From assembly GCA_031264245.1 (NCBI GenBank), contig JAISEG010000009.1, positions 68,986-132,985 on the forward strand: a stretch of DNA of 64,000 nucleotides, in the 5' to 3' direction. The notes beneath the pieces were generated by a model. The model did not search any database, had not been told where the DNA came from, and was given only the letters and a program-made list of their open reading frames with translations. The number at the start of each line of letters is the position of its first letter. Within the stretch, counting starts at the first letter, position 1. Made by a program: the position numbers and the translations under genes. This DNA comes from Oscillospiraceae bacterium (lineage in GTDB: Bacteria; Bacillota; Clostridia; Oscillospirales; JAAYOS01). Below are positions 25,701-34,340 of this stretch, in pieces.

Positions 25701-25722
25701 TAATAATCTGGAGGAAAAGAAC

Positions 25723-27492
25723 ATGGACAATATCGAGTACAGCGTTGTAAACACCATTTGGGTACTGATTGCCGGATTTCTTGTATTCTTTATGAACCTT
25801 GGGTTCGCTTCGGTCGAAAGCGGTATGGCCAGGGCAAAAAACGCGGTCAACATTCTTTCAAAGAACTTCATTGTCTTCTCCGTCTCCGCCCTGGGCTTTA
25901 TGCTGCTGGGCTGGGGTTTGATGCAGGGTCTTGGCAACGGCTTCATAGGCACGCAGGGGCTGTGGATTTTCGGCAAATCCGCAGCCGAGCTATACAACGG
26001 ACCGTATTTCCTCACCGGCAACGGAATCCCGTTCTGGGCGAACTTTTTCTGGATGCTCGTATTCTGCGGCACCGCGGCTACGATCGTTTCGGGCGCGGTC
26101 GCGGAGCGCGTGAAATACGTATCGTTCATAGTTTTTTCATTTGTACTTACCCTTGTTATTTATCCGATTACCGGTCACTGGATATGGGGCGGAGGTTGGC
26201 TTGCGACACTCGGGACTGACGTCTCCGGAGCCGTGAAGGGCTTCTTGAAACCGTTCCATGACTTCGCCGGCAGCACCGCCGTCCACTCCGTTGGCGGATG
26301 GGCCGCGCTAACCGGCGCAGCTATACTCGGACCGCGTATCGGAAAGTACGGCAAGGACGGCAAGGTGAAGGCGATACCGGGACACAATATGTCCCTCGCC
26401 GTTATCGGCGTGTTTATTTTGTGGCTTGGCTGGTTCGGCTTCAATCCCGGCAGCACGATGAGCTTTGACAGCCCCGACGACGTCGCGCACATCCTGCTGA
26501 CGACAAACACCGCCGCCATCGCCGCCTTGCTCACGTCAACCGCCGCTTCATGGATAAAAATCGGCAAGCCGGACCTCGGTATGACAATAAACGGCTGCCT
26601 CGCGGGACTTGTCGCCATTACGGCCGGCTGCGCCTACGTCACAGTTGCGGGCTCGCTCATCATCGGCGCAATCGCAGGTGTGGTAGTTGTTTTCGCGGTA
26701 CTGTTTTTCGATAAGATCCACATCGACGACCCTGTCGGCGCAACAAGCGTCCATCTCGTGTGCGGCGTACTGGGAACCGCCTTTGTCGGACTCTTCGCAA
26801 AGGAAGGGGTCACCTCGCTCGCGGGATACAGCGGACTCTTCTACGGCGGCGGCGCGGGTCTGCTTGTCTCGCAGCTGATAGGCGTTGTTGCCGTCGCGTT
26901 ATTCGTCCTTGTGACAACCGGGATCACCTGGGTCGTACTGAAAAAGACGATGGGCATACGCGTGACGCGTGAAGAGGAGCTTGAGGGTCTTGATATCGGC
27001 GAGCACGGCAACGTCGCGTATCCTGATTTCGCGCCCGCGCTCATCTCATCCGGCGTCGACATGGTTCCCGCGGTAATACCCGCGGACGCCGTGCCTATCG
27101 ACAAAGCGGTGGATGTGACAAACACCTCCACCGGCAAAGCCAAGCTCACAAAGGTCACGATCATCACAAATCAAAACCAATACGCCGTATTGCAGGCGGC
27201 GCTTGAGCGGATTGGCATAACGGGGCTGACGGTCACAAACGTCCTCGGCTTCGGAATGCAGAAGGGACATACGGAGAGCTACCGCGGCGTTAAGATCGAA
27301 ACCCGCTTGCTTCCAAAGGTACAGGTTGACGTCGTCATCACAAAGATTCCGACCGAGCTGCTTATCGAAACGGTCAAGGGCGCGCTTTATACCGGAAACG
27401 TAGGCGACGGAAAAATCTTTGTCTACGACGTAGAGGACGTCGTGAAGGTGCGTACCGGCGAGAGGGGGTATGACGCGCTGCAAAACGACTGA
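25723..27492 (+). CDS. amt: Ammonium transporter with fused C-terminal P-II domain
   Basis: A 589-residue fusion. The first about 410 residues are an Amt/Rh channel with the twin-His helices (STAVHSVGGWAAL; GATSVHLVCGVLG). After a linker comes a full P-II (GlnB/GlnK-like) domain, about 475-589, with GFGMQKGHTESYRG and GNVGDGKIFVYDVEDV. By alignment the T-loop position of the uridylylated Tyr51 is Ile, so uridylylation there is not expected. The P-II part probably gates the channel in response to ATP/ADP and 2-oxoglutarate. ATG 25723 has GGAGG eight bases upstream; the upstream in-frame extension overlaps the attenuator. Confidence 0.94.
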   Translation: MDNIEYSVVNTIWVLIAGFLVFFMNLGFASVESGMARAKNAVNILSKNFIVFSVSALGFMLLGWGLMQGLGNGFIGTQGLWIFGKSAAELYNGPYFLTGNGIPFWANFFWMLVFCGTAATIVSGAVAERVKYVSFIVFSFVLTLVIYPITGHWIWGGGWLATLGTDVSGAVKGFLKPFHDFAGSTAVHSVGGWAALTGAAILGPRIGKYGKDGKVKAIPGHNMSLAVIGVFILWLGWFGFNPGSTMSFDSPDDVAHILLTTNTAAIAALLTSTAASWIKIGKPDLGMTINGCLAGLVAITAGCAYVTVAGSLIIGAIAGVVVVFAVLFFDKIHIDDPVGATSVHLVCGVLGTAFVGLFAKEGVTSLAGYSGLFYGGGAGLLVSQLIGVVAVALFVLVTTGITWVVLKKTMGIRVTREEELEGLDIGEHGNVAYPDFAPALISSGVDMVPAVIPADAVPIDKAVDVTNTSTGKAKLTKVTIITNQNQYAVLQAALERIGITGLTVTNVLGFGMQKGHTESYRGVKIETRLLPKVQVDVVITKIPTELLIETVKGALYTGNVGDGKIFVYDVEDVVKVRTGERGYDALQND

Positions 27493-27506
27493 TCCCAGCT
27501 GAATTG

Positions 27507-27551
27507 CGCCGCTATGTCAGCCCGATAAATCAGGCTGACATAGCGGCGTTT
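27507..27551. terminator. Bidirectional terminator after the ammonium transporter
   Basis: CGCCGCTATGTCAGCC (27507-27522) and its perfect complement (27533-27548) form a 16-bp stem with a ten-base loop, followed by TTT. It lies between convergent genes. Confidence 0.85.
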
Positions 27552-27563
27552 AGTTGATTAAAG

Positions 27564-28448
27564 CTAAAATTTCCTGCTTATCACCTTTTTGTCACAGGAC
27601 GCGGGCGAGTATATCCACTCGTCAAGCTTTCCGCCCGTTATAAAATAACCCAGCTTCGGCAGGGTCTGATATCTTTCAAAGCTTTCTATGACCAGCAGCT
27701 TTACCTTCATCCTTTCAGGGTTTATGGATTTTATGTATACCGAAACTCCGTCCCCCTCGCGCAGTCCCTCCCGCCTTTCGGTAAGCCCTGAAAGGTTTGG
27801 CGTAAGCTCAATAAACGAACCGTACTCCTCAATTCCCCGCACTATTCCCGCCACCGTCTCCCCCACGTTGAAAAGCGCCGCGTTTTCCTCCCATGTGCCA
27901 AGCAGCTCCCGGTGTGTAAGGCTCACTCTTCGGGTCTCCCGATCCACCGATAAAACGGCGGCGAAAATCTCCTGCCCCACCTCAAAGCGGTCGGACGGAT
28001 GTGATATCCTCGAGATTGATATGTTTTCAATGCCGATGAGGGATATAAGCCCGCAGCCAATGTCGACAAAGGCTCCGAACGGTTCGAGATGTGTCACCCT
28101 TGCGCCGAGTATGTCGCCGTTTTGAAGGGTCGCCATATATGTTTCAAGCGCCTCCTCCTGCGCCGCCCTCCTGCTCAGCACCGCGGTATTGTTTTCAAAG
28201 CCTGTGACCTTGAAGCACACCGGCTTGCCCACCTGTGAAATTATCGCTATATCCCGCAGCTCCCCGCTTTCCGCGCCGATAGCCGTTTCATTTCTCGGTA
28301 TTATGCCGGTGCACCCGCCAAGCTCGACAATAAGATTTTTTGCGGCGTCACAGCGAACCGCCCGCGCTTCGAGAATCGAATCGTTCAGCGCCGCCCTTTT
28401 CAGCCCCTCCGGCGATGATATGTATTCGGTGTTCGCTCTGTTTCCCAT
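27564..28448 (-). CDS. S1 RNA-binding domain protein
   Basis: A 294-residue protein with about three S1-like OB folds. The best match is the middle one (GDILGARVTHLEPFGAFVDIG), and a third follows with GIVRGIEEYGSFIELTP. This resembles the short ribosomal protein S1 homologues of Clostridia that lack most repeats of E. coli S1. A role in translation or RNA binding is inferred. ATG 28448 is preceded by GAGGGGAAAAGG; an ATG at 28484 has no ribosome site. Confidence 0.85.
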   Translation of the reverse strand: MGNRANTEYISSPEGLKRAALNDSILEARAVRCDAAKNLIVELGGCTGIIPRNETAIGAESGELRDIAIISQVGKPVCFKVTGFENNTAVLSRRAAQEEALETYMATLQNGDILGARVTHLEPFGAFVDIGCGLISLIGIENISISRISHPSDRFEVGQEIFAAVLSVDRETRRVSLTHRELLGTWEENAALFNVGETVAGIVRGIEEYGSFIELTPNLSGLTERREGLREGDGVSVYIKSINPERMKVKLLVIESFERYQTLPKLGYFITGGKLDEWIYSPASCDKKVISRKF

Positions 28449-28529
28449 CCTTTTCCCCTCAGGAAGAAAACGTTCATTAACCATATTTTTTATAAGCAGG
28501 AACCGTCAAAATTATTTGCATATAATAGG

Positions 28530-28622
28530 CAATTAACTTTAGAATGAGTTGCTTTTACGGCTTAAAGCTATCCATATATGCGTAAAGTCGGAAAAGGAAT
28601 TCACTCATTCTTAAGTTAATTG
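28530..28622. repeat. 93-bp element with 20-bp inverted ends
   Basis: Ends 28530-28549 and 28603-28622 match in 19 of 20 positions as inverted copies; the outermost sequence is CAATTAACTT. A related half copy lies in the rplU leader (22969-23000). It looks like a small non-autonomous mobile repeat. Confidence 0.6.
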
Positions 28623-28761
28623 ACTATATGTATCCGAAGCTTCGCTGTGACGGTCTGCTTCCTCTCCCTTCTTTTAATGCGGATGTTATGCTACGGCGGC
28701 ATATGAATTCTAACCATAGCGCTCTGTGGCTTCATGATGTCGAAAAAGACCCATTTTTCAC

Positions 28762-28822
28762 GGACGCGCAGTGCGCGCCCCTACACGAACCTTTAAATTT
28801 GTAGGGGCGGCCATTGGCCGTC
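28762..28822. repeat. GTAGGGGCG interspersed palindrome, first copy
   Basis: GGACGCGC...GCGCCCCTAC (28762-28784) faces GTAGGGGCGGCCATTGGCCG (28801-28820), so the pair forms a long imperfect inverted repeat. Related sequence lies at 46781-46811 and 54124-54240. Confidence 0.55.
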
Positions 28823-28856
28823 CGCCGTCCGCGCCACAATTTTACGGCTTTTTGAC

Positions 28857-28990
28857 ACACCATGGCATACTGATCTGATTCGAGTATACTATCCGCATTT
28901 GCGGATTATGCCATAGGCGTATGCGCCGTAATGGCATACTTATCTAATCCGAGTATACTATCCGCATTTGCGGATAGTATACTATATGCG
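28857..28990. repeat. Structured repeat with covarying hairpins, copy A (tandem)
   Basis: A unit TGGCATACT, then CGAGTATACTATCCGC-ATTT-GCGGAT, occurs twice (from 28862 and from 28932), separated by CCATAGGCGTATGCGCCGTA (28911-28930). The hairpins are TGCCAT/ATGGCA around GGCG/CGCC, and ATACTATCCGC/GCGGATAGTAT. A homologous region at 37860-37952 has the same layout with different but complementary stem bases. Confidence 0.6.
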
Positions 28991-29016
28991 GGACATGGAA
29001 AAAAATTCTGTGAATA

Positions 29017-29403
29017 TTATGATTCGATGTTTACACGGTTTCCGTGACATGATATGATTGACGAAGCGGCTTTGTCCACCTGAGCCGAGTGTACCCGTAT
29101 ACTCAGCTTCACCTCGTCGGAGGATATATCGTTTCCCCTCACGCCGCCCACTCCGTTTTCAACTGTGTACAGGAAACCCCCGTATTGCCCAACTAAACCG
29201 GTGGCCCCCATTTGACCCGCGTTGTTCCCGGTGTATACGGTGTCATACGGGTTGACAATCGCCCCTACACGCGTTTCGGCCGTCTTGTCGGACACACGGT
29301 CTATTTTGCATGAATCATAAATAATTTTCTCGTTTCGCAGTCTCATCAAAGCGAAATCCGCCATATCGGGCGAATCGAATATCGCGCTTATTACTTCCGG
29401 CAT
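29017..29403 (-). CDS. Hypothetical protein, YflT/DUF1269-like opening
   Basis: A 128-residue protein of unknown function. It begins MPEVISAIFDSPDMADFALM, the opening pattern seen in general-stress proteins of the YflT type (a beta strand, a Asp-Ser turn and a helix). The middle is glycine-rich (GNNAGQMGATGLVGQYGG). The ATG follows GGAGGGAG. The resemblance is weak, so no function is assigned. Confidence 0.75.
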   Translation of the reverse strand: MPEVISAIFDSPDMADFALMRLRNEKIIYDSCKIDRVSDKTAETRVGAIVNPYDTVYTGNNAGQMGATGLVGQYGGFLYTVENGVGGVRGNDISSDEVKLSIRVHSAQVDKAASSIISCHGNRVNIES

Positions 29404-29521
29404 AAAGCTCCCTCCGTTTTCAAGCCTATAATAATCAAAGATTTTATCCCCTCGGGTTGCTTCTAGCTTTCCCGTTTTTCAGCGTTTTATTCTAATTTCA
29501 ACAGGAAAGGACAGCTTGACT

Positions 29522-29728
29522 ATGGACATAAGGCTGGGCGACATATTGCTGATGAAAAAGCCTCACCCCTGCGGAAGCAGCAAATGGACGGTTTTACGTA
29601 TCGGCATGGATTTTCGCATAAGGTGCCTGGGCTGCGGGCACGAGGTCATGCGCCCGCGAACCAAGGTGGAAAAGGCTGTCAAATCGGTTGAGCGGGACGG
29701 CGGGACGCTCAACCGGCAGTCTTTATAA
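29522..29728 (+). CDS. DUF951 family protein
   Basis: A 68-residue member of a small Firmicute family of unknown function. It has the characteristic MKKPHPCGSSKW and IRCLGCGHEVMRPR segments; the cysteines may bind a metal. ATG 29522 is about ten bases from AGGAAAGGA. It sits 58 bp before pheS. Confidence 0.88.
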   Translation: MDIRLGDILLMKKPHPCGSSKWTVLRIGMDFRIRCLGCGHEVMRPRTKVEKAVKSVERDGGTLNRQSL

Positions 29729-29786
29729 TTAACACTTGCAGCTTTGTATTTTATTTTGTATTTAGAAGAAAGGATCGCTGTAAAAA

Positions 29787-30806
29787 ATGAAAGAAACATT
29801 GGAAGCGTTACAAAAGCTGGCGGACAGCGAAATATCCGCCGCCCACGGCAGCGGCGAGGTCGAAAACCTGCGGGTCAGGTTTCTCGGCAAAAAGGGTGAG
29901 CTGACCAAAATCCTCAAGCAGATGGGCAGGCTGTCCGACGAGGAGCGCCCGGTGATCGGAGCGTACGCGAATGAGGTGCGCAATTTTATCGAAAACCTCA
30001 TCCAGCGGAGGCAGCGGCAGGAGGAAGCCGCCGAGCTTGCGGAGCAGCTGAAGGAGGAGGAGCTTGACGTGACCCTCCCGGGGCGCAGGCAGCTCGTCGG
30101 GCACAGGCATCCCATGTCGATAATGCAGGACGACATCAAGGACGTCTTTATAGGTATGGGCTTTGAGATCATAGAGGGTCCTGAGATAGATAAGACCTAC
30201 TACAACTTTACCGCCCTCAACACCCCGGAGAGCCATCCCTCCCGCGACTGGCAGGACACCTTCTATTTCTCGCAGGATGTGGTTCTGAGGACCCAGACCT
30301 CCTCGGTGCAGGCGAGGATACTCGAGGCAAAGCAGCCCCCCATCCGCGCGATTGCCCCCGGGCGGGTCTACCGCAAGGACGAGGTGGACGCCACCCACTC
30401 CCCCATGTTCCACCAGATCGAAGGGCTCATTGTTGACAAGGGAATCACGATGGCCGACCTCAAGGGAACCCTGAACACCCTTTTCAAGCATATGTACGGC
30501 GAGGACGCAAAGACGCGTTTTCGTCCGCACCACTTCCCCTTCACCGAACCGTCGGCAGAGGTGGATTTGCAGTGCTTTTCCTGTGGAGGCGAGGGCTGCC
30601 GCATATGCAAGGGGGAGGGCTGGATCGAAATGCTCGGCTGCGGCATGGTTCATCCTAACGTCCTGAGAATGGCGGGCATCGACCCGGAGGTCTACTCAGG
30701 CTGGGCGTTCGGGCTGGGTACCGACCGGATGACCTCCCAGCGCTTCGGCGTGTCCGACCTGCGTATCTTCTTTGAAAACGACATCCGCTTCCTCAGCCAG
30801 TTTTAA
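29787..30806 (+). CDS. pheS: Phenylalanyl-tRNA synthetase alpha subunit
   Basis: Catalytic subunit of the alpha2-beta2 synthetase; 339 residues. An N-terminal coiled coil (about 1-90) precedes the class II core: motif 1 HPMSIMQDDIKDVF, motif 2 region with FRPHHFPFTEPSAEVD, and motif 3 GWAFGLGTDRM near the C-terminus. Confidence 0.97.
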   Translation: MKETLEALQKLADSEISAAHGSGEVENLRVRFLGKKGELTKILKQMGRLSDEERPVIGAYANEVRNFIENLIQRRQRQEEAAELAEQLKEEELDVTLPGRRQLVGHRHPMSIMQDDIKDVFIGMGFEIIEGPEIDKTYYNFTALNTPESHPSRDWQDTFYFSQDVVLRTQTSSVQARILEAKQPPIRAIAPGRVYRKDEVDATHSPMFHQIEGLIVDKGITMADLKGTLNTLFKHMYGEDAKTRFRPHHFPFTEPSAEVDLQCFSCGGEGCRICKGEGWIEMLGCGMVHPNVLRMAGIDPEVYSGWAFGLGTDRMTSQRFGVSDLRIFFENDIRFLSQF

Positions 30807-30839
30807 TTAAAAGCTCAGGCGGAAAGGAATAAAATTATT

Positions 30840-33251
30840 ATGAAGCTATCCAGAAAATGGCTAAACGATTTTGTGGAGCTCTCCGACATTTCGGATAAGG
30901 AATACGCCCGCGCCATGACCATGTCCGGTTCCATAGTCGAATCGGTAACGTACATGGGCGCGGAAATCGAAAATGTTGTGGTGGGCAAAATACTCGGCAT
31001 AACCGCCCATCCAAACGCCGATAAGCTCTCGGTCTGCACTGTGGACGTCGGCGAAGCGGAACCGGTCACCATCGTCACCGGCGCGAAGAATGTAAAGACA
31101 GGTGACATTGTCCCGACCGCGCTGTGCGGAGCCAAGCTGCCCGGCGGCATAAGTATCGAAAAAACCGGCATGAGGGGGATCGACTCCTACGGTATGCTCT
31201 GCTCGATCGGCGAGCTGGGGCTTACCTCGCACGACCTCCCCTCCGCGGACGACGACGGGATACTCCTTATAAACGAAACCGACATACTCTTCTACGGAAT
31301 ATATCCGGGGGACGATATCCGCCCCGTCCTCGATCTCGACGACCATGTTGCGGAATTTGAAATCACCCCCAACCGCCCCGACTGCCTCAGCGTTATCGGG
31401 CTTGCCCGGGAGTCCGCCGCGACCTTTAAGCGCCCGCTTTCCCTCAGCGTACCCTCGCTTAAAGCGGAGGAGAACCTGATAAGCGAATATTTGCGGGTTG
31501 AGATAGCTGACGGGGAGCTCTGCCCCAGATATACCGCAAAGCTGATAACCGATATAAAAATCGAGCCCTCGCCCAAATGGATGCGGGACAGGCTGCGCGC
31601 CTCGGGAGTGCGTCCCATAAACAATATCGTCGACGTCACAAACTATGTGATGCTTGAATACGGTCAGCCGATGCACGCGTTCGACTACTCCTGCCTTGAC
31701 GGCGGGAAAATAGTAGTCCGCACCGCGGAGAAGGGCGAGACCCTCCTCACCCTCGACGGGGCTCTGCGTCCCCTCGGCGAGGATATGCTGTGCATCGCCG
31801 ACGCGAACAAGCCTGTGGGAGTCGCGGGGGTCATGGGCGGCGCCAACAGCGAGATCACGGACGAGACAAAAATGGTCGTCTTTGAGTCGGCAAGCTTCAA
31901 CGGTCCCTCGGTGCGGCGCACGGCGTCGGCGCTTGGGATGCGCACCGACGCCTCCTCCCGCTTTGAAAAGGGTCTGGATACGGAGGGCGTCGTCCCCGCC
32001 ATACTGCGGGCGTGTGAGCTTGTGGAAATGATAGGCGCGGGCCGTGTGGTCGAGGGCATCATCGACGTCAGCAAAAAGCCGTATAAGCCCACAGTCCTGC
32101 CGCTTGAGACGGACAGGATAAACGCGCTTCTCGGGACCGCCCTGACAGCTGAGTTTATGGAGGACGCGCTCAGGTCGCTGGACTTCACGGTGGAAAACGG
32201 GCTTGTGACCGTCCCGTCCTACAGGATGGATGTGGAACAGACCGCCGACCTTGCCGAGGAGGTCGCCCGCATGTACGGCTACGACAACATCCCCGTCACC
32301 CTGTCCGCCGGGACCGCTGCGATAGGCGGGCTGAGCGGCAGGCAGACCGCCGAAAAGAATATGGGGATAATTTGCCGCGCGCTCGGTTACACTGAGATTC
32401 TGACCTACTCCTTTATCAGTCCCGCCTGCTACGATAAAATAGGTCTCCCCGCTGATTCCGCCCGGAGAAACTCCCTGAGCATACTGAATCCTCTGGGCGA
32501 GGACACCGGCGTCATGCGCACGGCGATGCTTCCGTCGATGCTGGAGGCTCTGGCGAAAAACTACAACAACCGCAACGGCGACGTTCGCCTTTACGAAAAC
32601 GCCAAGGTGTACCTCCCCACAGGCGGTGAGCTGCCGCTGGAAAAGAGGACGCTTTCGCTGGGCGCGTACGGAAATACCGACTTTTTCGACTTCAAGGGTA
32701 CGGTGGAAGCCATCTTCGAATACGCCAAGGTCCCGGACGTCAAATTCACAAAGTACAGCGACCCTCAGAACGATTCGCTGTACGCCGCGTTTCACCCCGG
32801 ACAGTGCGCCCGTGTGGAAATCGGCGGCAGGTACGCGGGTATAATCGGCCGGGTGCACCCCATGACCCTTGGCAATTACGGGATAGATACTCCGGCTTAC
32901 GCGGCGGAGCTTGATTACGAGCTTATCTACGCCGGCATGAATACCGAAATAAAATACAAGCCGCTTCCACGCTTCCCCTCCTCCACCCGCGACATGGCGG
33001 TCGTCTGCGACAGTGTTTACACCGCGGGCGAGCTTATAGACTGCGCCAGGGAAACCGGCGGAGAGCTGCTCGCGGACGCGGAGGTGTTCGACGTCTACTC
33101 CGGCGGGCAGATACCGGAAGGGAAAAAGAGCGTCGCGATTTCCCTCGTCTTCCGTGCCGGGGACAGGACCCTTACCGACCCGGAGCTGGATACGCTGTTT
33201 AACGCGGTGCTTTCCGCCCTGAAGGACAGATTCGGCGCGGAGCTTCGCTAG
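30840..33251 (+). CDS. pheT: Phenylalanyl-tRNA synthetase beta subunit
   Basis: tRNA-binding and editing subunit, 803 residues. Domains in order: tRNA-binding EMAP-like domain (VVVGKILGITAHPNADK), B3/B4 editing domain, B5 DNA-binding-like domain, synthetase core and the C-terminal anticodon-binding fold (RFPSSTRDMAVVCD). It follows pheS by 33 bp with AAAGGA upstream. Confidence 0.97.
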   Translation: MKLSRKWLNDFVELSDISDKEYARAMTMSGSIVESVTYMGAEIENVVVGKILGITAHPNADKLSVCTVDVGEAEPVTIVTGAKNVKTGDIVPTALCGAKLPGGISIEKTGMRGIDSYGMLCSIGELGLTSHDLPSADDDGILLINETDILFYGIYPGDDIRPVLDLDDHVAEFEITPNRPDCLSVIGLARESAATFKRPLSLSVPSLKAEENLISEYLRVEIADGELCPRYTAKLITDIKIEPSPKWMRDRLRASGVRPINNIVDVTNYVMLEYGQPMHAFDYSCLDGGKIVVRTAEKGETLLTLDGALRPLGEDMLCIADANKPVGVAGVMGGANSEITDETKMVVFESASFNGPSVRRTASALGMRTDASSRFEKGLDTEGVVPAILRACELVEMIGAGRVVEGIIDVSKKPYKPTVLPLETDRINALLGTALTAEFMEDALRSLDFTVENGLVTVPSYRMDVEQTADLAEEVARMYGYDNIPVTLSAGTAAIGGLSGRQTAEKNMGIICRALGYTEILTYSFISPACYDKIGLPADSARRNSLSILNPLGEDTGVMRTAMLPSMLEALAKNYNNRNGDVRLYENAKVYLPTGGELPLEKRTLSLGAYGNTDFFDFKGTVEAIFEYAKVPDVKFTKYSDPQNDSLYAAFHPGQCARVEIGGRYAGIIGRVHPMTLGNYGIDTPAYAAELDYELIYAGMNTEIKYKPLPRFPSSTRDMAVVCDSVYTAGELIDCARETGGELLADAEVFDVYSGGQIPEGKKSVAISLVFRAGDRTLTDPELDTLFNAVLSALKDRFGAELR

Positions 33252-33345
33252 CGTTTGACCCGCAAAAGATTAAAAAGATTAATTTTATGTAAATTTTCGT
33301 AAACCCGCTTTACACGCGGGCGCGTTAGCTGTAGAATAACTATAT

Positions 33346-33437
33346 TAGACTTCTTACGAAATTCACTTTGTGAATTTCGTTACACAAGTATTTTCAATAC
33401 TTGTGTAGTCAAAAATTTCATTTTCGAAAGAAGTCTA
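33346..33437. repeat. Nested palindromic element, ACTTCC/AAGTCT family, copy 4
   Basis: TAGACTTC (33346) and GAAGTCTA (ending 33437) bracket two perfect inner hairpins: CGAAATTCAC-TTT-GTGAATTTCG (33357-33379) and TACACAAGTATT-TTC-AATACTTGTGTA (33381-33407). It lies after pheT and before ireB. Confidence 0.65.
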
Positions 33438-33465
33438 TTGGGATAATAGGGATAGGAGGGATATT

Positions 33466-33708
33466 ATGGATCACACAAGGAAGTTCAATTTGGCTGACGA
33501 GAGAAAGCAGGAGATGAAATCTATTCTGACCGCTGTTTACGACTCGCTCAAGGAAAAGGGGTACGACCCCATAAATCAAATTGTCGGATATCTTCTCTCC
33601 GAAGACCCAACCTATATCACAAATCACAAAAACGCGAGAAGCCTTATCCGCAAGGTTGACCGCGACGAGCTGATGCAGGAAATTGTGAGATACTACCTCG
33701 GCGCTTAG
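33466..33708 (+). CDS. ireB: IreB family regulatory phosphoprotein
   Basis: An 80-residue DUF965 protein. In Enterococcus it is a substrate of the Ser/Thr kinase IreK and influences cephalosporin resistance. The conserved [19 protein letters not shown]-type segment and [13 protein letters not shown] are present ([14 protein letters not shown] here). No kinase gene is in the window. Confidence 0.92.
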   Translation: MDHTRKFNLADERKQEMKSILTAVYDSLKEKGYDPINQIVGYLLSEDPTYITNHKNARSLIRKVDRDELMQEIVRYYLGA

Positions 33709-33746
33709 AGCCGCCATCTTTTCAGCGTGAACCTCCTCGTAAAAAC

Positions 33747-33790
33747 AGCCTTCTATTTAAGCTCTGAGGCGAGCTTAAATAGAAGGCTTT
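33747..33790 (+). terminator. Terminator after ireB
   Basis: A perfect 18-bp stem, 33747-33764 with 33771-33788 (left arm AGCCTTCTATTTAAGCTC), six-base loop, followed by TT and AT-rich sequence. Confidence 0.82.
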
Positions 33791-33923
33791 AATTATTATA
33801 TATCAAAATAGTTACAATATTTTATTTTGCCGTTTTTCCCCTGTTTTAAAATTATTATTAAGCTTATTTTCTGTTTTTAGCTTGTCTTTTTTATAATTAT
33901 AAAATATATACTCGAATATTAGG

Positions 33924-33952
33924 TTGACAGGTGACGGAATATGTGTTACAAT
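33924..33952 (+). promoter_or_regulatory. Promoter for the gene at 34014
   Basis: Perfect TTGACA (33924-33929), 17-base spacer and TACAAT (33947-33952). Confidence 0.82.
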
Positions 33953-34013
33953 TCGGTTACAATTTGTATTTCAGAAATATCAGGAATGTAATTAATTACA
34001 CGGAGGAAAAAAC

Positions 34014-34313
34014 ATGGCTGTGAAAACAGACGAAAAGGACGTCCTTGTATATAAAGACAAGCCGCTCATTAGAAACGGAAACATCGTATACTACGGAAAT
34101 ATAACCGATAAATACATCGTAATGCTGCAAATATTAAGCACCGTCAAGTCAGGCGATATGGAGGTTGCCGACAAGGTCGCGGTTCAGCTTCAATATACCG
34201 ACCCGGATATAAAAACACGGGACAGGATAGTGAAAAAATCTGAAAAGAATGGTTTTTACGAGGCTCTTGACGTTGGAGCCATCTGGCTTACAAGAGCGCT
34301 TGCCGCGAAGTAG
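34014..34313 (+). CDS. Conserved-looking hypothetical protein
   Basis: A 99-residue cytoplasmic protein that I do not recognise. It reads MAVKTDEKDVLVYKDKPLI at the start, then NGNIVYYGNITDKYIVML, and a helical C-terminus (YEALDVGAIWLTRALAAK). No signal, membrane span or cysteine is present. It has a strong promoter and ribosome site (GGAGG) and sits 27 bp before the NlpC/P60 gene, so the two are probably co-transcribed. Confidence 0.8.
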   Translation: MAVKTDEKDVLVYKDKPLIRNGNIVYYGNITDKYIVMLQILSTVKSGDMEVADKVAVQLQYTDPDIKTRDRIVKKSEKNGFYEALDVGAIWLTRALAAK

Positions 34314-34340
34314 AGATTATTATTTGGGGGTACGTATCAC

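Larger units (their letters stand above)
28485..29016. other. Repeat-rich spacer of about 530 bp, no gene seen
   Basis: This gap between the S1-domain gene and the next minus-strand gene carries three unrelated inverted-repeat types in succession: an element with 20-bp ends (28530-28622), a GTAGGGGCG palindrome (28762-28822) and a two-unit structured repeat (28857-28990). I see no supported coding sequence. Confidence 0.6.
33709..34013 (+). other. AT-rich spacer between ireB and the next gene
   Basis: It holds the ireB terminator (33747-33790) and a consensus promoter (33924-33952). Otherwise it is AT-rich, with no gene visible. Confidence 0.6.

Noticed and set aside
30861-32858. A 665-codon open frame antisense to pheT
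   Set aside because: It is long only because of GC-rich codon bias in pheT. It matches no family and overlaps an unmistakable synthetase gene.
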